Origin: Zygaena filipendulae
Taxonomy: Eukaryota; Arthropoda; Insecta; Lepidoptera; Zygaenidae
NCBI GenBank assembly: GCA_907165275.2
Contig: OU015652.1
Location: 2,433,001-2,497,000 of the forward strand
DNA: 64,000 bases
Reading direction: 5' to 3'
Shown: positions 1-12,864 of the stretch, piece by piece
How the letters are laid out: the number at the start of each line of letters is the position of its first letter
Position numbering within the stretch: position 1 is the stretch's first letter
Made by a program: the position numbers and the translations under genes
Notes under the pieces: model-generated
What the model was told of the DNA's origin: nothing
The model's input: only the letters and a program-made list of their open reading frames with translations
The model's database searches: none

Positions 1-734
1 AGCTTTAAATGTACGGAATCAAGCGGCACAATAGAATTGCAAATAGTCGAATAACTCACCAGTCATCGTATACTTCGTTGTTCTCTTGTCGTTAAGTGGT
101 GAAAATCGAAATAGATGCCGCGAAATTTTCCAGAAACACTCAACAGTATGTTTAGATTTGTTCAAGCACTGTGCCTGACGCGGATTATAGACGAACTGAG
201 CAAAATATTCCTGGATGCCACAAGAATTCGTTCGCCATATGTTTTGTATTAGGCAAGCCGAGATAGCTAAGACTGGCAGCCGATACAACTGTTTATAATG
301 TTACTTAATCGAGAACCTATGAAGTGTTTTCATAAGGCGCACGTTCGAAATGCATTTATAGAAACAAACACGGCAGCCGCGGTAACCGAGGAAAAGTTCC
401 AATGGTGTTAGATGACGAATTAGTTTTCATTTAATCTTCAATGAAATCTCTTGCACACTTGCAGGTATGGGTATAAGATTAAAATCTAGATGTTACTAAA
501 ATAAATTTGACCTTAACACTGACACGGAGATAGAGATATTCGTTCTACTTTCGAAAATCAGAACGGTTTCGGAACTCCATCCAAAAATTTTCACTGAAAC
601 CCAGGCGCCGATCCTGGATAGCTTAGATAGGTCCAAAGTGCACTAAGCGAATGGTAGTGGGTGCAGGTTGTTTCCCCCGCAGGGGAGGGCGCAGACTGTA
701 GGTGTAAAGGCACCGCACTACACCGGTCAATGCA

Positions 735-750
735 CCCGTGACGTCACGGG
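735..750. promoter_or_regulatory. Palindromic CRE-type site
   Basis: CCCGTGACGTCACGGG is a perfect 16-bp palindrome with the full CRE core TGACGTCA, in a locally GC-rich stretch (600-790). It could belong to a promoter of a gene outside the window; no gene start was identified nearby. Confidence 0.3.
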
Positions 751-1053
751 ACGCGATTTGCGATGCAGTGATAATAACAACCAGAGCGCGAGCGTACTGC
801 AATTCGCTAGAAAATCGATAGAGTATGTGATATAAAGGACAAAACTACAAAACCCCACTAGTTTTAAAACTGAAATCTCCTTGATTCCTGAAGACCAATT
901 CTGCTCAGTCACGCAAATCACAAAACCGCAATGCTCATAGACTGTTAAGGGTCTCCTTACATGCAGCCCCGTCTCGAATTGATGACTATGCTAATATCTG
1001 CTAATATCTACATTTTTATATTTTGCGTGACCGGAACCAACTCTGGAACCAGT

Positions 1054-1185
1054 GCTAGAGCCTGTCCAGATGCAAGCGTTTTACGCGCGAGAGCATCTGG
1101 ACGGGATCTATGTGGCTCTAGTATCTCGGGAACCCGCGCGTTCTCGACTCGCGCGTAAAACGCCTCATCTGGACAGGCTCTTATA
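1054..1185. mobile_element. Hairpin-type MITE of about 130 bp
   Basis: AGAGCCTGTCCAGATG at 1,058 is inverted at 1,166-1,181, with the arms continuing through GCGTTTTACGCGCGAG. A further internal inverted word (GCATCTGGAC) sits at 1,093. The GC-rich arms contrast with the AT-rich flanks. Confidence 0.65.
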
Positions 1186-1403
1186 CTAGAACTGATTTTT
1201 CAATCGTTAGATAAACGGTCTGATTGTCAATTCGTCTGATAGTCCATAAAAAAATATTGTTTATTCTTAGGTCCTTATCTTAGGATAAAAAGCGGCCTTC
1301 ATGTTAAAGTAGGTATCGACCGATCTACTTTTGAAGGAAAATAGGATCTGTTGGCCATATAGGCAGTTAACTAGGTTCATTATGACGATCCATAGATCTA
1401 TAA

Positions 1404-1433
1404 ATCACTGGCAGTACATATACTGCCAGTGAT
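1404..1433. repeat. Perfect 13-bp hairpin
   Basis: ATCACTGGCAGTA, loop CATA, TACTGCCAGTGAT. A short T run follows at 1,438-1,445, but no transcript is implied. Confidence 0.6.
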
Positions 1434-4400
1434 CCGGTTTTTTTTAGAAAACGCCATCTATCGAACTGAGAACGAATTCAAATGTTGAGAACAAGCTGGT
1501 GATTGTACATTAAAGACAAGAAATTTATAAAGTTGAGAATAGATGGCGCGTTTCTAAAACATTTACTGATTGTGAGGTTACACTAAATATACCATGAGTT
1601 TCTGGCGGGAATAGAAGACGTTCATTCATTTTTGTGTCCTAAAAAATCAATATGTACTTAATATTGAAATACCTACCACTAGCTATAGTAGCTATAGTAG
1701 ACTCTAGAGCCGCAGCTAGGAGTAAATTAATAAATAAAAACACGAGCAACATACATGTTTTTACTAACGTTAATCTTTAAAATGATACTTAAAATAATAG
1801 AAGAAAAAAGACAGATATATTTCACTGGAGATAGGCACCTAATGAGGTCATTCATCAATAATTATGTGAAAAGTTCGCAGCTTTTGTTTTGAAGTCGAAA
1901 ACGACGAATCAGCACAGGAATTATTATCGCCAATAAAATGCTTTCATAACGTTTAATGCATATTTTAAATTCTTGTCATTTATTTTAAAAGGTTAAACTT
2001 GGAGCAATAATAATGAACACATTCGGCATTCAGCAGGTAACTTTAATAGAGACTCAGAGAGACAAGTATGGCTTGGTCTGATGGCAAGGTTCTGTGAAAT
2101 ACCTATTCGCAAAATATAATAATTTGAAATATAAATTGCAGCCTAATGTCATCAATAAGTATACAGAAGCAATTGTATAATAGGCATAAGAAAACTTTCG
2201 CTTATAAACGTGCGTGTCTAAAGATAATGAATATGAACGTAACAATAAGGAAAGTTTTCCCATAAGCACGAACAAATAACTCGGAAAAAAACTAGAAGAA
2301 AAGTAGCTTTTCAACGGATTAAAACATAAGACATTTTAAGATTACAGAATTAAAACAACGAACAAAACTCAAACATCTAGCGATTAATTAGCATTAAATG
2401 TAGGCGTACGTAGTACGTACTCTAGCACTGTTCAATTGAATGAATGAACACCGGACGCAAACGTTAGCCGCAAAAGAGGAACTCTGCCATAAGAGTTTCA
2501 ATGTCATTCTGACTTTGTTTACAAAGTACAGTGAAAACTCGAATGGAAAACTACACGTATCTGAACGGAGAGTTAGGAATGTTTGCGGAGATAATATACG
2601 TGAATTTAGTGAAACGAGATTAATGAGCAGCTGTTATCAAAATATCAGAGCTGGAAAATGCAAGTTCAGAACCGGAAGATATGGAACAAACTACAAGTGG
2701 AGAGATTCCGAATTGAAAAGTAAACAACACGGTCACTATACCAGACAATGTTTAACAATCTCTCACAAGATTATTTATATGTTAAATTCAAATTATTTAT
2801 ATGTTTACATTTTTAACCGACGAAAAAACGGAGGAGGTTCTTTAAAGTAATTTTTTTTAAGGTTTCATAAATGCAATGAAACCCCCTAGCAGTACCCATA
2901 TATTTCACAAAAATGTGGAAGAAATACAATAAGCAAACACGGTGTGATTGGCGCTTGTCCAACTCTGTACAATTAATGGTTATCTAAGACAAATAGATCA
3001 GAGTAATGACCCCAATAAATTCCATCACAATCTCGCTAGCAATAATATTAGAAAAATCCGATGCAAAAATGAAGTCAAATTAACAGAGGCCTACAACAAA
3101 ACATAGAACTCACTAATTAGTTCTAAAACACTAACATTGTTTGGGCAAGAAAACAACACGAAAGAGTAATCGAAACACAATATCATTAGCAGTATTAAAG
3201 AAATTATCGAGTCGCTTTTGTTCGTAAGGATTTTTTATTTTTTGTTTATTTGAATGCTGTATTGTAAAATTTAAAAACTGTTTTTTTAAAAAAAGTTTTT
3301 TTTAGAATTCCACTAATATATTTCCTTTCTTGGTCCATAATCATCTTCTTCGTTCTTTCATCATTTCATCAACGCCGTGTTCTAATCGTGTCTTCTTGTT
3401 GAGCTGAGGACTTTCTGCCGATACATCACATGATAAAACATTGAGGTCGCCTTTTGCTGTCCTTCTTGTTCGTCCAATATGTTTTATTTTGGAGCAATAA
3501 AGTCTGAATTTGGACTGTTGTTTTGTTTTAACTCGTCTTTGGGTATCGTCGCGTCGGCAATTAAACTATTCTATTCTTAGAAGAGACGATAGAGATTGGA
3601 ATAGTACCTACCATTAAGCGGTACGCAAATTTATGGACAGCTCTTTGGGATGAAGGTGACGCAGGTCCCGACCTCGTCGACAACGGTCGTGAGATCGGTC
3701 CGGTGACGTTACACCATATATGGTGAACTCGGTCGGCTTTCGTCTCCACTGACCTTCCGCGGAGCGGGTTGAGTCATTTGAGACCTTTTGTAATGTGTAG
3801 GTACCTAGATTATTAAGTGAATAATGCAAATATAAGTACCGTACCAATCCAAATTTGCTATGGAAATTAAATATTTTTTCTAAACTACGTCGCCTAAGCT
3901 AGCATGTCGGGATTCTCGAAAATACATAGCATAATTATTATACTCTACACACATCAGCACGCGTTCCTAATCTGTCCAATATTTATTATGTACAGTTTGC
4001 TTAACTGATGAAGCCGTACTCGTATACAAATTGCCGGCCACAGTTCCCCGTGGACCCGGGTGTCAGCGCTTTTCTGTCGAGGGACCCGTGGACCACGGGG
4101 GTCCACGGGTCGTGCGTCCAAAAAACGTGTACTTTTTTGAAAAAGTGAACATTTACGTTATCTTACCTCTATGTTTACGTACAAAAATATGTTCTTAAAC
4201 ATATTCACAGTACCATCATTACAGACTAAAACTGTTTCTAGTCTTGAGACGATGATGACTTCATACAAATAAAGATAAATCATTGGTTATATAATAATAC
4301 TTATATGTATTTTAATTGAAAATTTTATGGGTGCTAAATTGCTAATGTGTTTGTTTACTCATAATGATTTTTGCAACAACAAAAGGTAAACTCCGACTCC

Positions 4401-5027
4401 TTTCCAACACAACCTTTGCATTATCATTCTGGTTGCAAACCCTTTTAACACTAAAATATATTTCTGTTTAAAAAAACGAATAGAGAACCTCTTCCTTTTT
4501 TGAATTCGAACTAAACGATTCGAACTAGACCTACTTACCAAAGATAATGGGAAGCAACCAAAAATACAGAACATATCACTTAGGTACTCCGTTTCAGTGA
4601 TGAATATTTTTGAACTAGGTAACAAGTTTGCTATAGTACAAGTAATATACGTAGTCCGTATAATATACCGATGTAACGTAGCACGACAGCACGTGTGATT
4701 TGTGACGTGTGGCTTCCACAACAGACATTAAATCATGCGACCTCGAAAAGGTCGACTTTTAATGAAATCGAGTTTATTTACGTGCCAGTGGTTCGCTATA
4801 CAGGGTGGTCGGAGACAAAAGATAAAATCTAGGTAAAGGTCACAAATCACCTCCATAATTACATATGTCCAGCAATTTCAATCGTTCAGGAGTGAAGTAT
4901 TTTGTCTTTTTTACTTTCGAGTTTTGCATATTAATCACCAAAGTTCAATAGAAAAATGGCCGCGATGATTTTTAAGAATATTAAAAACTTCATCCTCAAA
5001 AATCCTAAAAACAATATTAATACCTTA

Positions 5028-5078
5028 ATAGATAGATGGATAGATAACTCTTTATTGTACACCAAACAATAATATAAT
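5028..5078 (-). mobile_element. LINE 3' tail fragment
   Basis: Read on the minus strand, GTACAATAAAGAGTTATC is followed by a short (TATC)n run, the same tail design as the RTE-type fragment at 21,733. No coding sequence remains. Confidence 0.45.
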
Positions 5079-5310
5079 TATTAAAGGAGAACTAAATTTA
5101 TTTATTTATTTATTTATTTTAAATAAATGAACTAAATATGATGAATAGAACTAAATGATAATTTTTCACTAGCTGTTCCCCACGACTCCATCCGTGTTAA
5201 TATCGGGACTTCCTTGGGAACTTTATTCCGGTACAAAAAATATTATTTTGTGTTTAAAAATTCATTCAAATCCTTTCCACCGTTTATGCATGGTTGAGTA
5301 ACAAACTTTA

Positions 5311-5543
5311 TCCTACTAATATTATAAATGTGAAAGTGTGGATGTGTGGATGTTTGGATGTTTAGATGTTTGGATGTTTGTTGACTGTTGACTCAATCAC
5401 GCAAAAACGGCTAAACGGATTTGGACGAAATTTGGCATGCACGTTGTCAGGGGTACAGAAAAAGACATAGGGTACTTTTCATCCCGGAATTCTCGCGGGA
5501 ACTCCGAAATTACAGCGGGTGAAACCGCGGGGCACAGCTAGTA
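5311..5543 (-). repeat. Repeat A (dispersed SINE-like unit), reverse
   Basis: Defines family A. In forward sense it runs ACTAGCTGTGCCCCGCGGTT, AATTTCGGAGTTCCCGCGGG, ATAAAAAGTACCCTATGTCC, CCCTGACAACGTG, and ends TTTATAATATTAGTA. This copy lacks the usual GTTGAGCCGTTAA segment and carries GGATGTTT tandem words near its end. Similar units are widespread in Lepidoptera; whether they are SINEs or 3' ends of a longer element is not settled here. Confidence 0.7.
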
Positions 5544-6240
5544 ATACATAATTACATATATACCTTTTTACTCATTGTAGGTACCTCCTTATATAAGTAG
5601 AACACTGTCTAGTAATAGCATTTTCGTAGTATTTTGATGAAACTGACTGACTGAGACTGACGAAATTTGAGGGTGATCATTTTTCTTTTAGACGTGACGT
5701 CGCTGGTCACCCTGTATATCAGCGACACCATTCAATAGAAGTTAGTATTATTTTAGACACATTATATTTAGATCCACTTCACGCTTTGTTCTCTTGTGTA
5801 TACAAGAAATAATTATGACTAAAAATTTTAACAATTCTATACGACACTCCTAAAAATAGAACATTTAATTCCGTTTAATAGTCTAGAGTAGAATTCAACT
5901 AGTTCATTAATGATAGAATAAGGCTATAATTAACACACGCTATATTTAAGTTATTAATATCAAGTAGGTACTTCAAGTAATTAATACGAATTAGACTTGA
6001 AACATGATATTGTAAATACAAATATATTATGTTAGTCAAACTGTGTTAAGTACTATGTATTATTGTCTTATTAAGAATTATTATAGGACCAAAGTAAACT
6101 AAAACAAAATAGGTTCTGTAATAATAGAAAAACAATTCAATAAATTACGAACAAAATTAAATATCTGACAGCAAAACAATTTTATGTGAAGCTAGAAAAA
6201 CTGGATTCGTCGATGAATTGAAATAGGATTATTATGACTT

Positions 6241-6497
6241 AGTAGCCGTGCCCCGCGGTTTCACACGCGTAAGTTTCGGAATTCACGCCTGAACTCCGAA
6301 GTAAAGTTTTTTTGAAAAAATAGAAAAATAAAAATTCCGGAGGGCTACCTTATGACGTAGGGGTATAAAAATAGTCAACGACCTATTCTCAGATCTACAG
6401 ATTTCAGATACACAATAAATTTCATAAAAATCGGTCAAGGCGTTTCGGAGGAGTTCGATAACAAACACTGTGACACGAGATTTTTATATATTAGATA
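6241..6497 (+). repeat. Repeat B copy (SINE-like)
   Basis: Begins AGTAGCCGTGCCCCGCGG, ends AAAATCGGTCAAGGCGTTTC, CACGAGATTTTTATATATTA. It shares the B-type 3' end with the array at 60,700. Confidence 0.65.
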
Positions 6498-7594
6498 ATA
6501 TACATTCAATAGTATATGATTCGATAGTAAAATTGATCAAAGATAGATATTGCAGTGCTAAAGTGCAAACAGTCCAAACAGAGGGTCATGACTCATGGAA
6601 TACAAAACTGCACAGCTATCCATAAGGCTCTCCTTTCATATACTGCCGTCGCGACTGCCGATCGGCTCAATGCGAGTATGCTAGCATCAGTATACATGAG
6701 AAGAGCCTTATCGAGGCTAGAGTGGTGCGGTTTTGTTTTGCACGAGCAGACTCGTACCTCAGTCATAGATAATTGCGTAGGCGGGCTTGAACTGGCAATT
6801 TAGCGAGGCCTTCCAAGTGCAGCTAAGCTGTACCATTATTATTGACAGCGTCATGCACTATGCACGTTGCATTATATCTATCTAATGGGTCGAAGGACCT
6901 CAGTGCACAGATTATCGGGAAAATTGCTATCGACCTAGGAGACGTGGCCGGCTGTCGAAGCGTAAGAAAATACAATTTAACAACAGATTCAGCTTACACA
7001 TTTGTCTGATTCCGGCATACAACATACTTGCTCACTAAAAAAGTTGCCTCTAGTCTTACTCTTACCGCGTAGTCTTACCAGTAGACCTAGAGACTGAAAC
7101 TATACATATATTATGACGGAGGAAACTAATAAAAACGTAACGATGGAGTCCTACATCATCTTTGTATATAAATTCGTTCGACGCAAAACACGCGATCTTT
7201 ACTCGAATAAAACGAAACGTGCATTCACTTCTATGGACCTACCTATTTCTGTCCAAAAGTTTATCAGTACCGTAAATCCTGACATTGTTGACGTCCTGCA
7301 CGTATCCTTTAGGGTTTAGAAATGAGAAGTCCTACACATAAGGGCCTCCTTTGAATAAGGATATTTGAGTTACACTTGCGGGATTATTGACAACCCTACT
7401 CGAGTCAACTCGTACCTATAGATTTAAGGATCTATACGATTATTACGCACAATCACAGGGCTTGCGGCTCCAATAGCGTGGTATGGAAGAGCGCTAGCTA
7501 GTACCACTGTCCCACCTTTGGTACTTTACTTTTCAAACTTTGCTGTATTGCTGCACCACCTACCTACTATCTTTACTGTAACAAATATCTCCAT

Positions 7595-7737
7595 ACTCCG
7601 CCCGGTAGCCTGGAAGAGATCGCTTTATAGTGATAAGGCCGCCATTTGGAGCCACTTAATACTTTCTGTTTCTAAATATTTTTTTTATTGTACTGTTTGT
7701 GGTGTTCAATAAAGTGTTTTTCATTTCATTCATTCAT
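7595..7737 (+). mobile_element. LINE 3' UTR remnant with AATAAAG and (ATTC)n tail
   Basis: The block GGTAGCCTGGAAGAGATCGC followed by GATAAGGCCGCC, then a GTTCAATAAAG and a short ATTC tandem tail, has the organisation of a lepidopteran LINE 3' end. Upstream 6,545-7,590 may hold degraded body sequence but no RT motif was recognised. Confidence 0.55.
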
Positions 7738-9274
7738 TCAAACTGTCATAACTCCTCGTTCCGTAACTCGTTTGCTATTAAACAATACCTGTGCTTTGAG
7801 TGAGACTATAAGAGACATCTTTGAAAATCCAGAGCAATTTCTTTCAGTACTTTTTGCGTGATGCCGTGATGGGCGTACTATATACAGATTAGGACACAAA
7901 TTCTAAATCTTTTTAGTTCTGCTAGTAATACAATTTAGATTTTAAAGTATCAATAGAATTCTAGCAAAAAGGTGAAATGTTACCAAGCATTGCAGTATAT
8001 AAACCAAATTACTCGGAGCCAAACAATAATAGGACGGTAAAAACTGGAATATTTATATTGTTTACAGTTCCCAGTTTCCCGCCCACGGCGGATGTCAGGA
8101 ATAGAATGGTCTGTCATAAAAGAAGCAGAAAACACAACAAAACCGCAAACTCGTCGCGTAACGAACCTCATCGTCTACCTGTGATTAAATCGAGATGACA
8201 TCACTTCGCGGGCATCAGCTGCACAATAACACTTTACCTACTTATAATAAGCGAGCATAATAGGTACTTAAACTCTATTTCAAAAATAATAATAATTTTT
8301 ACTGGCTGAATGTACTTCACATGGGTTAAGGTGGCGCGCCACCATATTATGCAGCCTCTCAGCCGATAGAGGCCGTGGGCGGCGCAATAAAAGTGTTTTC
8401 TCAATTTACAGAGAATCGCAAGCTAAAAGATAGATTTTGATGATAAATGCGACAGGATGAGTGTTTAATACATCTTTCATTTAAAATTTTTATATGGTCT
8501 TACGCGCATTATTATCCTTTAACTACAAGAAAATTAGGAATAACCGCCCGAAACGTAGTCACACACACTTGCAAATCGATTAGTACAAGCGGAATCTGAT
8601 TCTGAATTTGACTTATTATGTATGAGTCTCGTTGGCGCTGTGGTGTAATACGTCTCTTTTTGTAAATAATGAATCGTGAAAATCTCGTGTTCAAACCTAA
8701 GATTGCGAATCCAATTTTTGTAACTAATTTTCTCAAATTTGTTTATATATACTTATTTATAGAACTACAAACGATTTATTTTTCGTTCTGTTTTGGAATT
8801 TATTTTAATTCCAAAAAAGAAAATTTAAAGGATATAGAATTAGAATCTAAGAAAATATAAAGATGGATAAAGCTAAATAAAAATATTGGACTTATTTTTA
8901 ATACAACCTTTCCCTGCAGGTTACACACGTACCTACTTGCGTAAATATTGGGACTGAAAATAATTTTGGGTATAAAAAAAACTCTAGGTCCTAATCTAAA
9001 TTTCAAGATTTCGGGATTTACTTGGTGATAAAAAAATTGAAATCTTATAATATCTCCGACACTATGACCACAATACCATCATCTATGTATTTCAGCAGTC
9101 TATGTAATTTACGTCATCAACTAGGATGTTTGTAATTTTAGAAAAAAAATCAATCATAGAATATCCAATACTAAATAGAATCGCAGTTCAACTCAAAACC
9201 TGTATGATTCGTGATAACTTTACAAAAAAAGTACATAATTCCACAAAGACACTGACATTACAATCCCTACTAAA

Positions 9275-9681
9275 TACTAATAATATTATAAATGCGAAAG
9301 TAACTCTGTCTGTCTGTTTGTTACGCTTTCACCTTTCACGGCTCAGCCGATCATCACGAAATTTTGCATACACGTTGTCAGGGGTACAGAAAAGGACATA
9401 GGGTACTTACTTTATATGCCGGAATTCCCGCGGGAACTCCAAAATTAACACCGGTGAAATCTAATGAGATTTTGCATATACGTTGTCAGGGGTACAGAGA
9501 AGGTACCCTATATACATAGGGTACTTTATATTCCGGAATTCCCGCGGGAACTCCAAAATTAACAACGGTGAAATCCAATGAGATTTCGCATATACGTTGT
9601 CAAGGGTACAGAGAAGGTATCCCGGAATTCCTGCGGGATCTCCGAAATTGCCGCGGGTAAAACAGCGGGGAACAGCTAGTA
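9275..9681 (-). repeat. Repeat A copy with internal tandem triplication, reverse
   Basis: One 3' end (TACTAATAATATTATAAATG) is followed by three successive copies of the GTTGTCAGGGGTACAGA to GGAATTCCCGCGGGAACTCC segment (about 120, 120 and 90 bp) before a single ACTAGCTGT end at 9,681. Confidence 0.7.
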
Positions 9682-9936
9682 CTCTTATAAACCGAGATTT
9701 GAACCGTAATTCTATAAAAGGATTAGAGCCAGACGTTAGTACGCATAGTGGTTATATACTCTTTGGTCTAGCCACTCAACCTATATACCGCTTGGTGTTA
9801 TTACACGAAAAAAAAAAACATAAACACATTCTGCCGTTGTTCCATTTCAAAATTTAAATTTTGACATCTTGTGATAATAATATTTTATTGAGTTTCATCA
9901 GTAGGTACGTTGAGTTTGTAAAGTATTTTATATTCT

Positions 9937-9990
9937 ACTAGCTGTGTCCCGCGGTTACACCCGCGTGAAACATTTTTATAAAATTACTAC
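9937..9990 (+). repeat. Repeat A/B 5' fragment
   Basis: Only the CTAGCTGTGTCCCGCGGTTA to GCGTGAAACATTTTTATA start is present. Confidence 0.5.
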
Positions 9991-10102
9991 TTATTAGATA
10001 CTGGAGGATACTGTAGTTTCTTATGAGTGAAGTATTTAAAATAACTGGTTCTTTACTTCTTTATAATAATACTAGCTATTTTTCATAATATACCTAGAAA
10101 TT

Positions 10103-10283
10103 AGCGCGGTTTCACCCACGCTAACTTCAGAGTTTCTGCGGGAATTCCGGGATAAAAACTACCCTGTGTCCTTCTCTGTGCCCCTACTAATAAAGTGTAT
10201 GCAAAATTTCTAGATAATCGGTTGAGTAATAAACCGTAACAAACAAACAAACAAACTCATATTCGCATTTCTAATAATAAGTT
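10103..10283 (+). repeat. Repeat A copy
   Basis: Starts GCGCGGTTTCACCCACG, has GGGATAAAAACTACCCTGTG and GTATGCAAAATTTCTAGATA, and ends in a CAAA tandem and ATTCGCATTTCTAATAATAA. The first ~15 bases of the unit are missing. Confidence 0.65.
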
Positions 10284-10390
10284 TATCTAGAAGTGTGCAT
10301 AATGTATATTATGAAAAAGCAGTTTAGATTTGAAATCGTAAACAAAAGCATAAAAAATGACAGATAATAAAAAAAATTATCTATACTTCT

Positions 10391-10700
10391 AAACTATAAT
10401 AAAAGAGTAGAATCCGCGATTCTGTACATTGAATATTTTTACCTAAAATGGAGAGGGGTGATAAAAGAAGAGTAACCAAGCACAAAAAAAAGTTTTTGAA
10501 ATTCTTTTCTGTCTGTCTGTCTATTTGTTCGCCATAATCTCCAAATCAACTGAACAGATTGTCATGCGGTTTTCACAGGTAGATTAAGCTTAGGCTGTAG
10601 CTACATAATATAGGCTTTGTTTCATTCAAATCGGATATCGGCAAAAAAAGTTGTTACACAAAAACTTTTCACGCGGGTGAAACCGCAGGGCACAGCTAGT
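10391..10700 (-). repeat. Repeat B' copy (long form), reverse
   Basis: In forward sense: ACTAGCTGTGCCCTGCGG, GTGAAAAGTTTTTGTG, CCGATTTGAATGAAACAAAG, ACCGCATGACA, GACAGACAGACAGAAAAG, AATCGCGGATTCTACTC, TTTTATTATAG. Same sub-family as 58,554-58,797. Confidence 0.65.
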
Positions 10701-11261
10701 CATATAATATTGAGACTTCTTCGGAAGTTGTTCTAACCACTGGACCATTATCGTATAGTTCCTCCTGCCGAAAAAAATTGTATGCATTCAGCCGTCGCGC
10801 GTCATTTGAATATATTGATCTTCTTTTATTTAGTTTCGTCAAAGCAGTGCGTTGGGAAGATGGATTTATTATAATATTGTATTATTTGTAAAATATAAAT
10901 ATTTTACTGGCAGTTGATCCTGCCGCGGTTTTGCTCGCGTCAGTTTTAATTTTTAATTTTTTTTTTTATTACAAAATCAAGGAAATAATAAATAATAATG
11001 AGTGAACAGTTACATCATTTCGAAAAATTTACAAAAGTAAAGTCTTTATTATACAGGGTGTAACGTTACGAGGGTATTTTTTTTGTAAAAAGACATGCAA
11101 TATTCGATTCTTGTCTCTAATAGCTGACTAAAAAAAAATTTGGAGAAAAAACTTACTAAAAAAACACGTGAGTATCGTGTCGTGCTCCGCTCGTATTGGT
11201 CATAGCGTGATGTTATAGCCTATAGCCGTCCTCGATAAATGACTATCTAACACGAAAATAA

Positions 11262-11345
11262 TTTTTCAATTCGATCCAGTAGTTCCTGAGATTAGTACGT
11301 TCAACCAAACAAACAAACAAACTCTTCAGCTTTATTATTAGTACC
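11262..11345 (+). repeat. SINE/RTE-like 3' end fragment
   Basis: CAATTCGATCCAGTAGTTCC, TGAGATTAGTACGTTCAA, a short CAAA tandem and CTCTTCAGCTTTATTATTAG are the typical 3' segment of such units. The 5' part is absent; an unrelated TACAGGGTGTAACGTTACG terminus lies at 11,053. Confidence 0.5.
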
Positions 11346-11410
11346 TATAAATTAACAAATACAAAGTAGGTATATGCATAGGTAATAGTAAAAAATATTA
11401 TAAGCTTTTG

Positions 11411-11800
11411 AAAATTACTTCACGTGATCACATAGATATCACGAAAAGATGAAGTTTGACCTACCAACACGATGAGTCTGTAACTTGCAGTTTCGGAGGT
11501 ATGAGCTGTCGAAAATTTGACCATGTGATCACATAGATATCACAAAACATGAAGTTTGAGTACCAACGTGATATGACTGCGTTCTATAGTTTCGGAGTTA
11601 TAAGCGTTCAAAAATTTTGTCACGTGAACACATAGATACCACGAAAAAATGAAGTTTAAACAGCAACATGATGGGGTTGTCTCATACTAGTTTCGAGGGT
11701 ATGAGCTTTACAAAAAAAAATTTTTTTTTTGAAGATATTAAAAATTTGATCACGTGGTCACATAGACACAATAAAAATATGAAGTTGTACCAACATTATA
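11411..11800. repeat. Tandem array of ~100-130-bp degenerate units
   Basis: Four units, marked by CACGTGATCACATAGATATC and GAAGTTT, start near 11,421, 11,522, 11,621 and 11,751. Each also holds an ACCAACRYGAT word and, in three of them, AGTTTCGRRGKTATRAGC. Unit length is about 100, 100 and 130 bp. No other copy was seen in the window. Confidence 0.7.
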
Positions 11801-12864
11801 TGGCTGCGTGTCATTGCTGATTGCATCGAAGATAAAAGTTAAATTACCCTGGGCCGTGGTGAGATACAACCATTCGAAAATATGGTCTCTCCCTTTTACG
11901 CATCGAGAAAACAAGAAAGAGATAGCAAGAATTTATGCAACACAAAAATATAAAATACTTGTACGGGCTACCTGTAGCTTATAAGGTATACCTACTTGTA
12001 CGGGACTCAAAACAAAATGTAGTTATGCCTTCGCTCCGGCTACTAAATACCTACCAACTACATCAGTAATATGTATATTCCAAATTCAATTCTAAATTAT
12101 CCCGGTAGGTAAAATTGTCAAAACTCACGACTCAACGCCGCGACACCTTTCGATCCTTTTGGAACTCACTACAAACTACTGCATTCGGGGGACTTGTCAG
12201 TCTACAGCCAAACCACAGCTGTTTATAGACCGGCCCGCCATTTTCGTACACATATACTGTATACGCTCTCACACAAGTAAGAGATTCGACCAAAATTTAA
12301 TATTTTTGAAATGCTTATAATTATGTTATTTTTTCACTATCTGCAAAGATTTGGGACTTATGCGGCATCTAGACCAGTAGTAGTATTTTATAAAATAAAT
12401 TCTAATTACCATAAACAGCCGTAGTGTAAGAAAACTCGGTAGGCAATTTGTATGAAAACTAGCCCTAACACCCGCACCTTAAGTACATTCAGCGGATCAT
12501 TCAAACAAATATTAAGAACGCGTTGACAGGCAAAGGTGTGACACATACAGCCAAACAATCCAAAAATAACAGTCTGGCAGTCTGGCACCAATCACGATTA
12601 CAAAACTCAAAAGCGTTTAGTTCCACACCAAACACTCGGCGTAGTAAATAAATAGGCGTGCAACGAGAGCCCTCTCATTATGGACGCAATGCACTCGGAC
12701 GCACCTTTATGAAAATAAATAGACCGGACGGATCAATAACTGTTGGTAAGTACATTTATCATGTACAGGAATCATGGACATGAATACGTATAATATTATA
12801 AACACACATGGACAGAAAATCATATGCAACTAAAATACTGACGTAAAAAAAAATAAAAAAACTT

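Larger units (their letters stand above)
4799..5716. mobile_element. TA-flanked TIR element (CAGGGTG ends), Tc1/mariner-like MITE
   Basis: TA then CAGGGTGGTCGGAGAC at the left; at the right the mirror of CAGGGTGACCAGCGAC then TA. Only the outer ~17 bp match well. About 0.9 kb with no ORF. A SINE-like repeat (5,311-5,543) and a LINE tail (5,028) are inserted inside, so the element is old. Confidence 0.55.
1..12860. other. Gene-poor, repeat-dense left part
   Basis: Apart from the repeats listed, no convincing exon was found. Short frames at 19-288 (minus) and 2,440-2,850 (plus) lack homology or supporting splice structure. Fragments of a TTTTTAACCGAC repeat type occur at about 2,809 and 17,028. 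A GTGGACCC-rich repeat lies at 4,035-4,110. Confidence 0.5.

Noticed and set aside
19..288. 89-codon open frame on the minus strand with a GTGAGT-like donor inside
   Set aside because: It opens with TTG, not ATG, the possible acceptor lacks a pyrimidine tract, and no family was recognised.
961..1158. 65-codon open frame
   Set aside because: It overlaps the hairpin MITE at 1,054-1,185; the frame is a by-product of the GC-rich arms.
2440..2850. 136-codon open frame
   Set aside because: AT-driven composition, no domain, and its 3' end runs into a TTTTTAACCGAC-type repeat.
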